From NCBI GenBank assembly GCA_020720565.1, contig DYOK01000038.1, positions 1 through 16,035 on the forward strand: a stretch of DNA of 16,035 nucleotides, written 5' to 3'. The notes beneath the pieces were generated by a model. The model had not been told where the DNA came from and did not search any database. It worked only from the letters and a program-made list of their open reading frames with translations. The position numbers and the translations under genes were made by a program. The DNA is from Acetofilamentum sp. GTDB taxonomy: Bacteria; Bacteroidota; Bacteroidia; Bacteroidales; JAFGXI01. Positions 1 through 7,773 of the stretch are shown here, piece by piece. The stretch's first letter is position 1. Each line of letters begins with the position of its first letter.

Positions 1-125
1 AGATGATTGCATCTATTAAATATGAACTTTCGAAAAGTTTAACGAAGTATTGATCTATATTGTTTTCTTTAAATCATACCATGTCGTTTATATTTTTCGT
101 GTAATTCAAATCTACAATCGGTTCC

Positions 126-146
126 AAAAAAAAGGTCGAAGATCCT
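126..146 (-). terminator. Probable intrinsic terminator of rfaE1
   Basis: Read on the minus strand, AGG-A-TC, loop TTC, GA-CCT forms a short stem with one bulged A, followed directly by eight T. The stem overlaps the last base or two of the rfaE1 TAG stop codon. The shape is that of a compact rho-independent terminator. The stem is only five pairs plus a bulge, so strength is uncertain. Its 3' half contains the TCTTCGACCT 10-mer also found after recQ and after the Wzc-like gene. Confidence 0.5.
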
Positions 147-1122
147 ATTTTTGTAATTCAACCAATAAATCTTTTTTCGAGATGGGCGAAACCCCCACTT
201 TTTCGCAAACCAATCCTCCAGCTTTGTTCGAAACTTCGGCAATGGTGTTCATGTCGAACCCAGACAGCAACAACAAGGTCGCCACACTAATCACCGTATC
301 GCCTGCTCCCGACACGTCGGCTATTTGACGGTATTCGGCTTCGATTTGCACATAAGTTTTTCCGTCGGTTAGAAAGACGCCTAACTCCGACAAAGTAACC
401 ATAATATACTGAATATTTTGCTGTTGCATCAAAGATTTGGCATATTTAAATATGGCATCGGTATCAGCTTTTAGAATATCCAATTTACTGCCTTCTACAA
501 ACTCTTTGAAGTTGGGTTTAAACAATGTTACATTTTGATAAAAAGTGTAATTATTCTTTTTGGGGTCGACCGAAGTCACAATACCTTTGGCATTGGCTTT
601 TTTGGTCACTTGAGTTATAATATTTTCGTTTATCACACCTTTGTCGTAATCTTCGAAAATGATGGCCGAAATTTTCATTTCGGAACACATATTTAGAATT
701 CTATTGATTAGTTCTGCTTCCAACAATGGACTGATTTGATACGAAACTTCGTCGTCGACTCGAAGCAGTTGTTGACGGCCCGAGATAACTCTGGTTTTTT
801 TGGTCGTTTTCCGATGCGATGTCCGTACCATTCCCTCGGTCGATAAATCGGCATCTACCATTAAGTTTAAATAAGTATCCCCTGGCTCATCTTGACCAAT
901 AATTGAACAAATTACAGGATTTACACCAAGCGATTTTAGGTTCAATGCCACATTGGCAGCACCACCTAATCTGTTTTCTCGTTTGGTAACCGAAACTATT
1001 GGAACGGGTGCCTCTGGCGAGATTCTGTTTACATCGCCCCATAAATAGGCGTCTATCATCACGTCTCCAACCACTAATACATTTAGTTTTTGGACTTTCT
1101 TAAAGAAATCTTGTATTTTCAA
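145..1122 (-). CDS. rfaE1: D-glycero-beta-D-manno-heptose-7-phosphate kinase (RfaE1/HldE kinase domain)
   Basis: This is a PfkB/ribokinase-family kinase predicted to phosphorylate D-glycero-D-manno-heptose 7-phosphate at C1 in the cytoplasm, on the way to ADP-heptose for LPS inner core. The family signature VLVVGDVMIDAYLWG and RISPEAPVPIV near the N-terminus is diagnostic of RfaE1/HldE. GGAANVA lies at about residues 53-59. The C-terminal DVSGAGDT (about 269-276) holds the catalytic Asp275, and FKPNFKEF carries the NxxE magnesium motif. At about 325 aa it is kinase-only; the cytidylyltransferase half of E. coli HldE is absent, so RfaE2 must be encoded elsewhere. No suitable ATG exists near the N-terminus. 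I chose the TTG at 1122, which puts 15 residues before VLVVGD, close to relatives. The TTG at 1140 would add six residues but lies inside a -7 promoter box. The family call is firm; the exact start is not. Confidence 0.9.
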   Translation of the reverse strand: MKIQDFFKKVQKLNVLVVGDVMIDAYLWGDVNRISPEAPVPIVSVTKRENRLGGAANVALNLKSLGVNPVICSIIGQDEPGDTYLNLMVDADLSTEGMVRTSHRKTTKKTRVISGRQQLLRVDDEVSYQISPLLEAELINRILNMCSEMKISAIIFEDYDKGVINENIITQVTKKANAKGIVTSVDPKKNNYTFYQNVTLFKPNFKEFVEGSKLDILKADTDAIFKYAKSLMQQQNIQYIMVTLSELGVFLTDGKTYVQIEAEYRQIADVSGAGDTVISVATLLLLSGFDMNTIAEVSNKAGGLVCEKVGVSPISKKDLLVELQK

Positions 1123-1137
1123 GCTGATTATTTTTTT

Positions 1138-1145
1138 CAAATGTA
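1138..1145 (-). promoter_or_regulatory. Bacteroidota -7 promoter box for rfaE1
   Basis: The minus strand reads TACATTTG, an exact match to TAnnTTTG. It ends 15 bases before the TTG start chosen for rfaE1, so transcription would begin only a few bases before translation. I saw no convincing -33 TTTG at the usual spacing. Confidence 0.45.
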
Positions 1146-1229
1146 CTAAAAAAAGGGAATATCATGTTTAGAATTGATAATTCCGTCATATATTTTGATA
1201 TGTTATAAATCATATTCGAACGCATTTAC

Positions 1230-1237
1230 TAAATTTG
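1230..1237 (+). promoter_or_regulatory. Bacteroidota -7 promoter box for the thioesterase gene
   Basis: TAAATTTG matches TAnnTTTG exactly and ends 23 bases before the ATG at 1261. It lies inside the longest possible open frame (start 1174), which argues that the longer start is not used. No clear -33 element was seen. Confidence 0.5.
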
Positions 1238-1260
1238 TATCGAACAAAAAGCGATACAAT

Positions 1261-1650
1261 ATGCCTAAGCTCGAATATATCTATGAATTGGAATTGTCGG
1301 TACGCGATTACGAGTGCGACTTACAGGGTGTGGTCAATAATTCGGTTTATATGAATTATTTGGAGCATACTCGCCACGAATTTTTGAAATCGAGAGGCAA
1401 AAATTTTGCCGAATTAAGTGCTCAAAATATTTTACCCATGGTTTATAAAGCTGAATTGGAGTACAAAAAACCTCTAAAAAGTGGCGATCATTTTGTGGTT
1501 AAAATTGCCATGGAAAGTGAAGGTGCTTTAAAAGTGGCCTTTTTTCAAGACATATATAAATTACCCGAACAACAATTGATATTAAAATCAAAAATTACTG
1601 CAGTTGTAATTAGTAATGGTAGGCCTGTTAATCCAATGCAATTTTTATAA
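1261..1650 (+). CDS. Acyl-CoA thioesterase, hotdog fold (4HBT/YbgC-like)
   Basis: A 129-aa single hotdog-domain protein, the usual length for the 4HBT/YbgC class, predicted to hydrolyse acyl-CoA thioesters in the cytoplasm. The signature is VRDYECDLQGVVNNSVYMNY at residues 14-33, followed by LEHTRHEF. Asp20 sits where the catalytic Asp of the YbgC/4-hydroxybenzoyl-CoA thioesterase group lies, and GVVNN replaces the GVVYH/GHVNN of relatives. The open frame extends upstream to 1174, but that adds 29 residues with no family similarity and would start upstream of the -7 box at 1230, so I use the ATG at 1261. The gene is single, divergent from rfaE1 and convergent with the DUF5686 gene. The true substrate cannot be told from sequence; roles in fatty-acid recycling or menaquinone synthesis (DHNA-CoA) are possible. 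Confidence 0.88.
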   Translation: MPKLEYIYELELSVRDYECDLQGVVNNSVYMNYLEHTRHEFLKSRGKNFAELSAQNILPMVYKAELEYKKPLKSGDHFVVKIAMESEGALKVAFFQDIYKLPEQQLILKSKITAVVISNGRPVNPMQFL

Positions 1651-1686
1651 TCCAACACTTTTCATGTTGACAGAAAATCAGCAATC

Positions 1687-1695
1687 GGTCGAAGG
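1687..1695 (-). other. CCTTCGACC motif directly after the DUF5686 stop codon
   Basis: On the minus strand CCTTCGACC begins at the first base after the TAA stop of the DUF5686 gene. It is a variant of the TCTTCGACCT found after three other genes. There is no matching 5' stem half and no T tract, so it is not an obvious terminator. The 45-bp convergent gap also holds a weak CAACA/TGTTG hairpin (1653-1669) without a T tract. Confidence 0.25.
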
Positions 1696-4155
1696 TTAAA
1701 ATTCAAATTGCATTTTTACCCTGATTCCTATTTTATTAATATTGGGTTGCTCCAAGTGAGTTAAACGCCAAAGTGCATCGACTCGAACAATTTTAAAAAT
1801 ATTTTCGACACCCAAACTGGCTTCCATGTAGGGTTGGTTGAGTTCGTGGGTCATTATAGGAAAAACAGAGTAGGCTTTATTTTCGTCGGTCAAATTTCCA
1901 ACAACGCCTTTAAAAGTGACCACTTCTCTCCATTCGAGCTTTTTCATTAACGGAATTTTATTCAAGAAAAACCCTTCGAAATGGTGTGCCACCAGCAAAC
2001 TAAACCATTCGTCGCTCATAAATTCGTAATAATTCATTAAATTAAACGAATAATCGTCGTACCAATAGGTTTCGTTCCCTTTATGTATTTCGAGAAGTGG
2101 GTAAGGTACTGTTCCTAAAATCTTACCAAATTCGGCATAAGCCCTTAAATAGCCCAAAGGATTAATCTTTACAATCTGTAGCCAACTGACTTGAAATCGT
2201 TTAAAATCATAGTTGCTATAGAATGCCCCCTTAGGTGCAAAGGTGTAATTGATATTGATGACAGGATATTTTGAAGTCACAAACTTTTTTTCTTCTCTGC
2301 CTTCAATTGTTCGTTCGTTAAAAGCGATTCTTGTTCCAATAGTTATTTCCGAGATTAATAGGCGGTTCTCTTTATCCATTTGGTCTATGGGTCTAAAATC
2401 GAGCCCTTGACCTGGATATGGCTTCATTTCTTTATAACCAAGAGTTAGGCTATTGGTGAATCCTTGAAACCATTCGTAACGACCAAAAACTTTAATCGAT
2501 TTTAAGTTAGTTAAAAGATTTACTGGCCCTGTACGCGAAAACAACGAATTAAGAAGATTGTCGGAAGCTAATCCATATGGGCTACTGCCAATTTGTTCGA
2601 GGTCGTCAACCAATTGCAAACCTATGGTTCGATAATATTTGGTGGTAAAATGATAACGTGCGCCTATACCATATTTGACTCTTTCGTCGCCAAAACCGTA
2701 CGCCAAATAACCATCTAAAAAAAGTTTACGACTAAATTTTCGAGACGTGCGCAGTGCCAATTTCACCCTATGCCCTTCTTGCTCGTTGTACGAATATAAG
2801 CTACTGTAATCGCCAATTTCTATTTTACCAATTTGATAGTACCCCGCAAAAACTGTTCTTAAAACATCGTAGTAAGTTTGGAAAATGGGCACATTTTTAA
2901 CAGAATCGACCATGGCATAAATGCCGGCCTCATGTTTATTTAAAGCCTCTGGACGAATTTGGTTCCACTGTTCTTCGCTCACATTTTTAGCAGTATCAGT
3001 GGCTACAGTAAGCATGGTGTTTAATGTAGAGAAAATGGAATCGTTTAACGAAGAATCGAGATTTACTTCAGTAATTTTAGTCGATTTTCTGACAAAAAGA
3101 CCCATAGTTTTTTTTGCCAAGTTAAAATCGATGACCATTTTTTCGTTGGTTACCAACCAACTTTTGTCGCTTAATTTTTCGTGGTCTTGACGAAGATAAA
3201 AATGCTGTACTAAATTTAAATTGGCATCTTTCGAAAGACTTAGTTCAATGGTTTTAATAGCAAACGAGGTGTCTGCAACCCACATAAATCCATCGAAAGT
3301 GGGTTCACTTTTAAAACGTGGCACAAATGATATTTGATAACACCAATTTTGCCCAATCAATGCACTATCGAGTAAATAATACTTATAATAAGCTCTACCT
3401 AAAGACGAAATTGGGCTCACAATACTTCGATCGATTATATTAACATAGTTATCGTATATGTTAATCTTCTGATACATTTGACCTGTATATTGGGTAATGC
3501 TATTATCCTCTATACCAGACACTTTGTTAGCCAAAATAATTTCTTTTTGCGACTTAGGTGATCTTCTATAATAAAAATCGGAAAAGGTTTCGGAAATTAG
3601 CACAGGAAGAAAGTTTTTTCCACTGACTTCTGAGGTATCCATATAATCGAATACAAAGTCGAATTTCTTCAAAAGTTTTTGTTTTTTAAAATCTTCCGAT
3701 AAATTATTGACATCGATTTGCATCTTGTTATACACCTTGCAATGGTACTTTTCAATTCTCTCGGGATTGTTTAAATCTCGATTGGCAATTATCTTCTTAA
3801 GAATCACATGTGCAGGGTTTTCGCCAGGAACAACGGTTACTTCGCCTAGACTAATGTTGCTCTGATGTAATTCGATTTTAATGGTTTGATATATTCCTTT
3901 TTTAATTGGAATTTTTTGCGATTCGTAGCCTAAATACGAAACCAATAAAGTATCGACATGGAGCCTTGTGCTTAGGAAAAAGGTGCCTTGTTCGGTCGAA
4001 ATGGTTCCTACAGTTGTCCCTTTAAATGTAATATTAGCAAATGGAATCGGCTGTTTATCGTTTACATCGACCACCGAACCATTAATTTTGGTTTCCTGAG
4101 CTTTTGCACCAATAATTACAAATAAAAAAGCAAGAAGAATTAATTGTGGCTTCAC
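1696..4155 (-). CDS. DUF5686 outer-membrane protein with N-terminal carboxypeptidase-regulatory domain
   Basis: An 819-aa exported protein. Residues 1-19 form a signal peptide (hydrophobic core, then GAKA|Q). Residues about 22-108 are a CarboxypepD_reg-like beta-sandwich, with typical INGSVVDVNDKQPIPFANITFKGTTVGTI spread over the first strands. The remainder matches what I know of the DUF5686 family of Bacteroidota. The second half is rich in alternating aromatic strands and the chain ends in Phe (KMQFEF), which fits a C-terminal outer-membrane beta-barrel. The function of the family is unknown to me; a barrel with a periplasmic plug-like domain is inferred. The start codon is GTG at 4153-4155, immediately after the in-frame TAA stop of kdsD, with AGAAGGA in the kdsD tail about nine bases upstream as a possible ribosome site. 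This start gives a clean signal peptide. The two genes are surely co-transcribed. Confidence 0.85.
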   Translation of the reverse strand: MKPQLILLAFLFVIIGAKAQETKINGSVVDVNDKQPIPFANITFKGTTVGTISTEQGTFFLSTRLHVDTLLVSYLGYESQKIPIKKGIYQTIKIELHQSNISLGEVTVVPGENPAHVILKKIIANRDLNNPERIEKYHCKVYNKMQIDVNNLSEDFKKQKLLKKFDFVFDYMDTSEVSGKNFLPVLISETFSDFYYRRSPKSQKEIILANKVSGIEDNSITQYTGQMYQKINIYDNYVNIIDRSIVSPISSLGRAYYKYYLLDSALIGQNWCYQISFVPRFKSEPTFDGFMWVADTSFAIKTIELSLSKDANLNLVQHFYLRQDHEKLSDKSWLVTNEKMVIDFNLAKKTMGLFVRKSTKITEVNLDSSLNDSIFSTLNTMLTVATDTAKNVSEEQWNQIRPEALNKHEAGIYAMVDSVKNVPIFQTYYDVLRTVFAGYYQIGKIEIGDYSSLYSYNEQEGHRVKLALRTSRKFSRKLFLDGYLAYGFGDERVKYGIGARYHFTTKYYRTIGLQLVDDLEQIGSSPYGLASDNLLNSLFSRTGPVNLLTNLKSIKVFGRYEWFQGFTNSLTLGYKEMKPYPGQGLDFRPIDQMDKENRLLISEITIGTRIAFNERTIEGREEKKFVTSKYPVININYTFAPKGAFYSNYDFKRFQVSWLQIVKINPLGYLRAYAEFGKILGTVPYPLLEIHKGNETYWYDDYSFNLMNYYEFMSDEWFSLLVAHHFEGFFLNKIPLMKKLEWREVVTFKGVVGNLTDENKAYSVFPIMTHELNQPYMEASLGVENIFKIVRVDALWRLTHLEQPNINKIGIRVKMQFEF

Positions 4156-5130
4156 TTATACAATTCCTTCTTTTAATATATCGTGAATATGAACCATTCC
4201 AATATAATAATCGTCGTGGTCTACTACGGCCAATTGTGTAATCTTATATTCTTCCATCATTTGAAAGGCGGATATCGCCATATCGTCCACTTTAATCGTT
4301 TTGGGTCTAGGGCTCATAATTTGTCTTGCCGTCAAACCTTCTAATATTGTTCCTCGTTGTAACATTCTTCTGATGTCGCCATCGGTAATAAACCCAACCA
4401 TTTTTCCTTCGGGATTCACCACTGCAGTTGCACCCAAACGCTTCGACGAAATTTCGTAAATGGTATCGTTTAACGAAGTATCTTCGAAGACCTGTGGACG
4501 TGAATTTACCTTAAACAAATCACTTACCCTTAGATAAAGTTGCTTACCCAGAGCACCGCCTGGATGGACTTTTGCAAAATCGTCGCGCGTAAATCCTCTT
4601 TTTTCGAGTAAACAAACAGCAAGGGCGTCGCCTAATACCATTTGAGCTGTTGTGGAAGTGGTGGGTGCTAAATTATTGGGACAAGCCTCGCGTTCGATCA
4701 CAGCCTTTAACACATAATGGGCATGTTTAGCCAAAAAAGAATCGACATTAGATACCATCGCAATCAGCTTGCTACCCCTATCGAGCAACAAAGGCACGAG
4801 AACTTTTATTTCGGGTGTACTGCCACTTTTCGAAATACAAATCACCGTATCATCAGCTTGCACAATTCCTAAATCGCCATGAATGGCATCGGCAGCATGC
4901 ATAAAAACAGCAGGAGTTCCAGTTGAATTAAACGTGGCCACTATTTTTTGACCAATGATCGCACTTTTACCTATACCCGTAACAATGACCCGACCTTTAC
5001 TCGCAAAAATAGTATCTACTGCCATCGCAAAATCCTTATCGACGTATTCTGCCAACTGTTTTATCGCTTGAGCCTCTTCGTTTATGATACGAATGGCATT
5101 ATCTAAAATATTTTGATGAAAATTATCCAT
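4156..5130 (-). CDS. kdsD: D-arabinose-5-phosphate isomerase (KpsF/GutQ/KdsD family)
   Basis: Predicted to interconvert D-ribulose 5-phosphate and D-arabinose 5-phosphate in the cytoplasm, the first committed step to Kdo for LPS. The 324-aa product has an N-terminal SIS domain (about 40-175) and two CBS domains (about 205-260 and 270-324), the standard KdsD layout, close to the 328 aa of E. coli KdsD. Residues known to matter in KdsD line up with a constant offset of four: Lys55 in GIGKSA, Glu107 in STPEIKV, Glu148 in EREAC and His189 in VHPGGALGK. The frame stays open 40 residues upstream to 5250, but that stretch is an unrelated hydrophobic tail, overlaps recQ and contains a promoter box, so ATG 5130 is used. 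It shares an operon with the DUF5686 gene. GutQ-like or KpsF paralogue roles cannot be excluded. Confidence 0.93.
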   Translation of the reverse strand: MDNFHQNILDNAIRIINEEAQAIKQLAEYVDKDFAMAVDTIFASKGRVIVTGIGKSAIIGQKIVATFNSTGTPAVFMHAADAIHGDLGIVQADDTVICISKSGSTPEIKVLVPLLLDRGSKLIAMVSNVDSFLAKHAHYVLKAVIEREACPNNLAPTTSTTAQMVLGDALAVCLLEKRGFTRDDFAKVHPGGALGKQLYLRVSDLFKVNSRPQVFEDTSLNDTIYEISSKRLGATAVVNPEGKMVGFITDGDIRRMLQRGTILEGLTARQIMSPRPKTIKVDDMAISAFQMMEEYKITQLAVVDHDDYYIGMVHIHDILKEGIV

Positions 5131-5180
5131 AATAAATGTTAATCCTTTGCTCACAAAAAATAAAATCATTAACTTCGTTA

Positions 5181-5188
5181 CAAAGGTA
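5181..5188 (-). promoter_or_regulatory. Bacteroidota -7 promoter box for kdsD
   Basis: The minus strand reads TACCTTTG, an exact TAnnTTTG, ending 50 bases before the kdsD ATG. A TTTG at 5204-5207 (minus) lies 15 bases upstream, somewhat closer than the usual -33 spacing of about 19. It would drive the kdsD-DUF5686 unit and lies in the 105-bp divergent gap with recQ. Confidence 0.5.
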
Positions 5189-5235
5189 TCTAAAATAAAA
5201 ATACAAACTACGACAATTAATTCGGAGAATAGAGA

Positions 5236-7428
5236 ATGGGAATGAATCAAGTTAATTCAGAGTTACTTCATCAAAATTTGAAACAGTTTTTTGGTTTCGA
5301 AAAATTCAAAGGTGAACAAGAGCTTATTATTAATAATGTGCTTAGCAACCAAAATACTTTTGTATTAATGCCCACTGGTGGGGGTAAATCGCTCTGCTAT
5401 CAATTACCCGCATTAATGAGCGAAGGAACGGCTATCGTTATATCGCCGCTAATTGCATTAATGAAAAACCAAGTTGACGCCATCAGAGGATTTGCATCGA
5501 CCGATGGTATAGCTCATTTTTTAAACTCTTCACTTAATAAAACCGAAGCGAATCGCGTCAGAGAAGATGTAATCGAAGGTAAAACCAAGTTACTCTATGT
5601 TGCACCCGAAACATTAACCAAAGAAGATAACCTAGATTTTTTTCAGAGCTTTAAGATTTCATTTTTCGCCATCGACGAAGCCCATTGTATCTCTGAATGG
5701 GGGCACGATTTTAGACCAGAGTATCGTAAAATTAAACCCATTATCGATAAGCTAAATCATGTCCCTGTTATTGCGTTAACAGCAACCGCTACTTTAAAAG
5801 TTCAACACGACATTCAAAAAAACATAGGGATTCAAGAGTCGAAAGTGTTTAAAGCATCGTTTAACCGTCCCAATTTATATTACGAAATACGTCCAAAGGT
5901 AAATGCAACCAAAGAAATTATCAGACTTTTAAAAAACAATGTCAATAAATCGGTGATTATTTATGCTTTAAGTCGAAAAAAAGTCGAAGAATTAGCACAA
6001 ACCTTACAAATTAACGACATTAAAGCCTTGGCCTATCACGCTGGTATGGATGCTGCCACACGTGTTTTGCATCAAGACCAATTTTTAAAAGAAGATGTCG
6101 ATGTCATTGTTGCTACCGTTGCATTTGGAATGGGAATCGATAAACCCGACGTTCGGTACGTCATCCATTATGATATTCCCAAAAGTTTAGAATCGTATTA
6201 TCAGGAAACAGGACGAGCAGGTAGAGATGGTGGCGAGGGTCAATGCGTGGCCTTCTACTCATACAAAGACATTCAAAAACTCGAAAAGTTTATGCAAGGC
6301 AAACCCGTTGCCGAACAAGAAATTGGCAAACAATTATTGATTGAAACGGCTAATTTTGCCGAATCGTCTGTTTGCCGAAGAATAACGTTATTGAGCTATT
6401 TCGGCGAAGATACCGAGGCTTGTGGTAATTGTGACAACTGCCGTTATCCAAAAGAACGATTCGAGGGACAAGAATATGTCGAAACAGCCCTCGAAGTCAT
6501 CGCAGAAATGAACGAGGCCGAAAAATTTAAAGCTGAATTAATTGTCGATGTACTGATTGGTAACGAATCCGCTGAAGTTCGAACCTATAAATTGCATAAA
6601 TTACAATCATTTGGTTCTGGTAGTGATATGGATCCCAAGTTTTGGTCTGCTGTCATTCGCCAAAGTTTAGTCGCCCGATTTATCGACAAAGAAATTGAAA
6701 ATTATGGCTTAATTGGTTTAACCGAATTGGGCAGAGCATACCTCGAAAATCCACACCCATTCACATTAATTCAACATGCTAACTTCGAAGACAGCGAAGA
6801 AGACGCCATTGCCTTAGCCAATATCAGTTCGGCAGGCGACCCCGTTTTGGTTAATATGCTTAAAGATTTGCGTAAAAAAATTTCGAAGCAAAAAGATATA
6901 CCCCCTTATGTAATTTTTCAAGACACCTCGCTCGACGAAATGTCGATTCACTACCCCATGACCGAGGACGAATTGTCAAATATTGCAGGGGTAGGCTCAG
7001 GTAAAGTTAGTCGATATGGCAAAGCATTTCTAGACTTGATTCAGAATTATGTTAAAACCAATAATATTGAACGCCCCGACGATTTGGTTATTAGAACCGT
7101 TGCCAAAAAATCGGGCGATAAATTACAAATTATCAAATCAATAGATCGACAAGTCCCTTTAGACGAAATAGCTGATTCACTCGGAATTGACATAGATACA
7201 ATAATAAAAAAATTGGAAGCGATTGTTTATTCAGGAACCAAAATCGACATTTCTTATTTTGTCGAAGACCAAATTGACGAGGATCGAATTGACGAGCTTT
7301 ACGATTACTTTATGGATGTTGACGACGACAATATGACCGATGCATTAGCCGAATTCGAAGAAGATGGATACACCGAAAACGAAATTCGCTTGGTTCGGAT
7401 TATGTTCACAGCCGAGATGGCCAATTAA
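5236..7428 (+). CDS. recQ: ATP-dependent DNA helicase RecQ
   Basis: A 730-aa RecQ 3'-5' DNA helicase acting in recombination and fork repair. Motif I is MPTGGGKS (45-52), motif II is DEAH (147-150) with the RecQ-specific CISEWGHDFRPEY after it, motif III is ALTATAT (180-186), and motif VI is QETGRAGRDG (323-332). The RQC zinc site has Cys380, Cys396, Cys399 and Cys402, followed by a winged helix (about 410-510). An HRDC domain covers about 535-605. Beyond this lies a 120-residue extension ending in an acidic segment. E. coli RecQ is about 610 aa and lacks this tail, which I recall as common in Bacteroidota RecQ. The start may be ATG 5236 or ATG 5242; both precede the conserved region. No TAnnTTTG was seen directly upstream. 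It is divergent from kdsD, with no functional link implied. Confidence 0.96.
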   Translation: MGMNQVNSELLHQNLKQFFGFEKFKGEQELIINNVLSNQNTFVLMPTGGGKSLCYQLPALMSEGTAIVISPLIALMKNQVDAIRGFASTDGIAHFLNSSLNKTEANRVREDVIEGKTKLLYVAPETLTKEDNLDFFQSFKISFFAIDEAHCISEWGHDFRPEYRKIKPIIDKLNHVPVIALTATATLKVQHDIQKNIGIQESKVFKASFNRPNLYYEIRPKVNATKEIIRLLKNNVNKSVIIYALSRKKVEELAQTLQINDIKALAYHAGMDAATRVLHQDQFLKEDVDVIVATVAFGMGIDKPDVRYVIHYDIPKSLESYYQETGRAGRDGGEGQCVAFYSYKDIQKLEKFMQGKPVAEQEIGKQLLIETANFAESSVCRRITLLSYFGEDTEACGNCDNCRYPKERFEGQEYVETALEVIAEMNEAEKFKAELIVDVLIGNESAEVRTYKLHKLQSFGSGSDMDPKFWSAVIRQSLVARFIDKEIENYGLIGLTELGRAYLENPHPFTLIQHANFEDSEEDAIALANISSAGDPVLVNMLKDLRKKISKQKDIPPYVIFQDTSLDEMSIHYPMTEDELSNIAGVGSGKVSRYGKAFLDLIQNYVKTNNIERPDDLVIRTVAKKSGDKLQIIKSIDRQVPLDEIADSLGIDIDTIIKKLEAIVYSGTKIDISYFVEDQIDEDRIDELYDYFMDVDDDNMTDALAEFEEDGYTENEIRLVRIMFTAEMAN

Positions 7429-7433
7429 GCTCA

Positions 7434-7443
7434 TCTTCGACCT
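7434..7443 (+). other. TCTTCGACCT motif after recQ
   Basis: An exact copy of the 10-mer that also follows rfaE1 and the Wzc-like gene, beginning five bases after the recQ stop codon in sense orientation. Here the 5' arm of a stem is missing and the next bases are ATTTC, so it does not look like a working hairpin terminator. Confidence 0.3.
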
Positions 7444-7657
7444 ATTTCATATTTTTATAACAACTTATATATCAATATTATAGATTAATAAAATACGATT
7501 TAAAATTATTTATATTACTTCAAGGCATTCGCCCATATTAAGTTTAAGAAAAATAACATATAATTGATATACAATTATTTAAAAAGATTGACATTAAATT
7601 AATTTAAACATTTAAGTTCGTGTTTATTATCTATTTACAAAATATTTTAAAAAAGAA

Positions 7658-7699
7658 ATACGACTAAAGCCTTATCATTCGTTGACAACAACGTCGTAT
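7658..7699. promoter_or_regulatory. Nested inverted repeats, possible operator
   Basis: Outer arms ATACGAC (7658-7664) and GTCGTAT (7693-7699) are perfect 7-bp inverted repeats. Inside lies CGTTG-ACAA-CAACG (7680-7693), a perfect 5-bp dyad; a further CAACG follows at 7703-7707. The set ends 16 bases before the -7 box at 7716, a position where a transcription factor could act. The binding role is inference. Confidence 0.3.
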
Positions 7700-7715
7700 C
7701 GGCAACGATTTTTTA

Positions 7716-7723
7716 TATATTTG
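7716..7723 (+). promoter_or_regulatory. Bacteroidota -7 promoter box for the Wza/Wzc-like genes
   Basis: TATATTTG matches TAnnTTTG exactly and ends 50 bases before the ATG at 7774. The usual -33 TTTG is not present at normal spacing, which would fit a promoter that needs an activator. Confidence 0.5.
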
Positions 7724-7773
7724 CAAAAAAATGTATAATGAAGATAATACAGGCATAATCCCAAAACTAGCCA

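Larger units (their letters stand above)
7429..7773. other. 345-bp AT-rich intergenic region before the export genes
   Basis: There is no credible gene here. The first part after recQ holds TCTTCGACCT at 7434-7443 without a complete stem. About 200 bases of very AT-rich sequence follow. The last 120 bases carry inverted repeats (7658-7664 with 7693-7699; 7680-7684 with 7689-7693), a -7 box at 7716, and a tiny open frame of 18 codons starting at 7731. It is best read as the regulatory region of the Wza/Wzc-like pair. Confidence 0.5.

Noticed and set aside
50..328. 92-aa open frame on the plus strand at the left end
   Set aside because: It is antisense to the 3' end of rfaE1 for most of its length and shows no family similarity or signal; the 1-125 stretch holds no gene I can support.
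1174..1260. Extended N-terminus of the thioesterase
   Set aside because: It adds residues unlike the hotdog family and lies upstream of or across a perfect -7 box at 1230-1237.
5131..5250. 40-residue hydrophobic N-terminal extension of KdsD
   Set aside because: It overlaps the start of recQ, contains the probable kdsD promoter, and KdsD proteins begin near the ATG at 5130.
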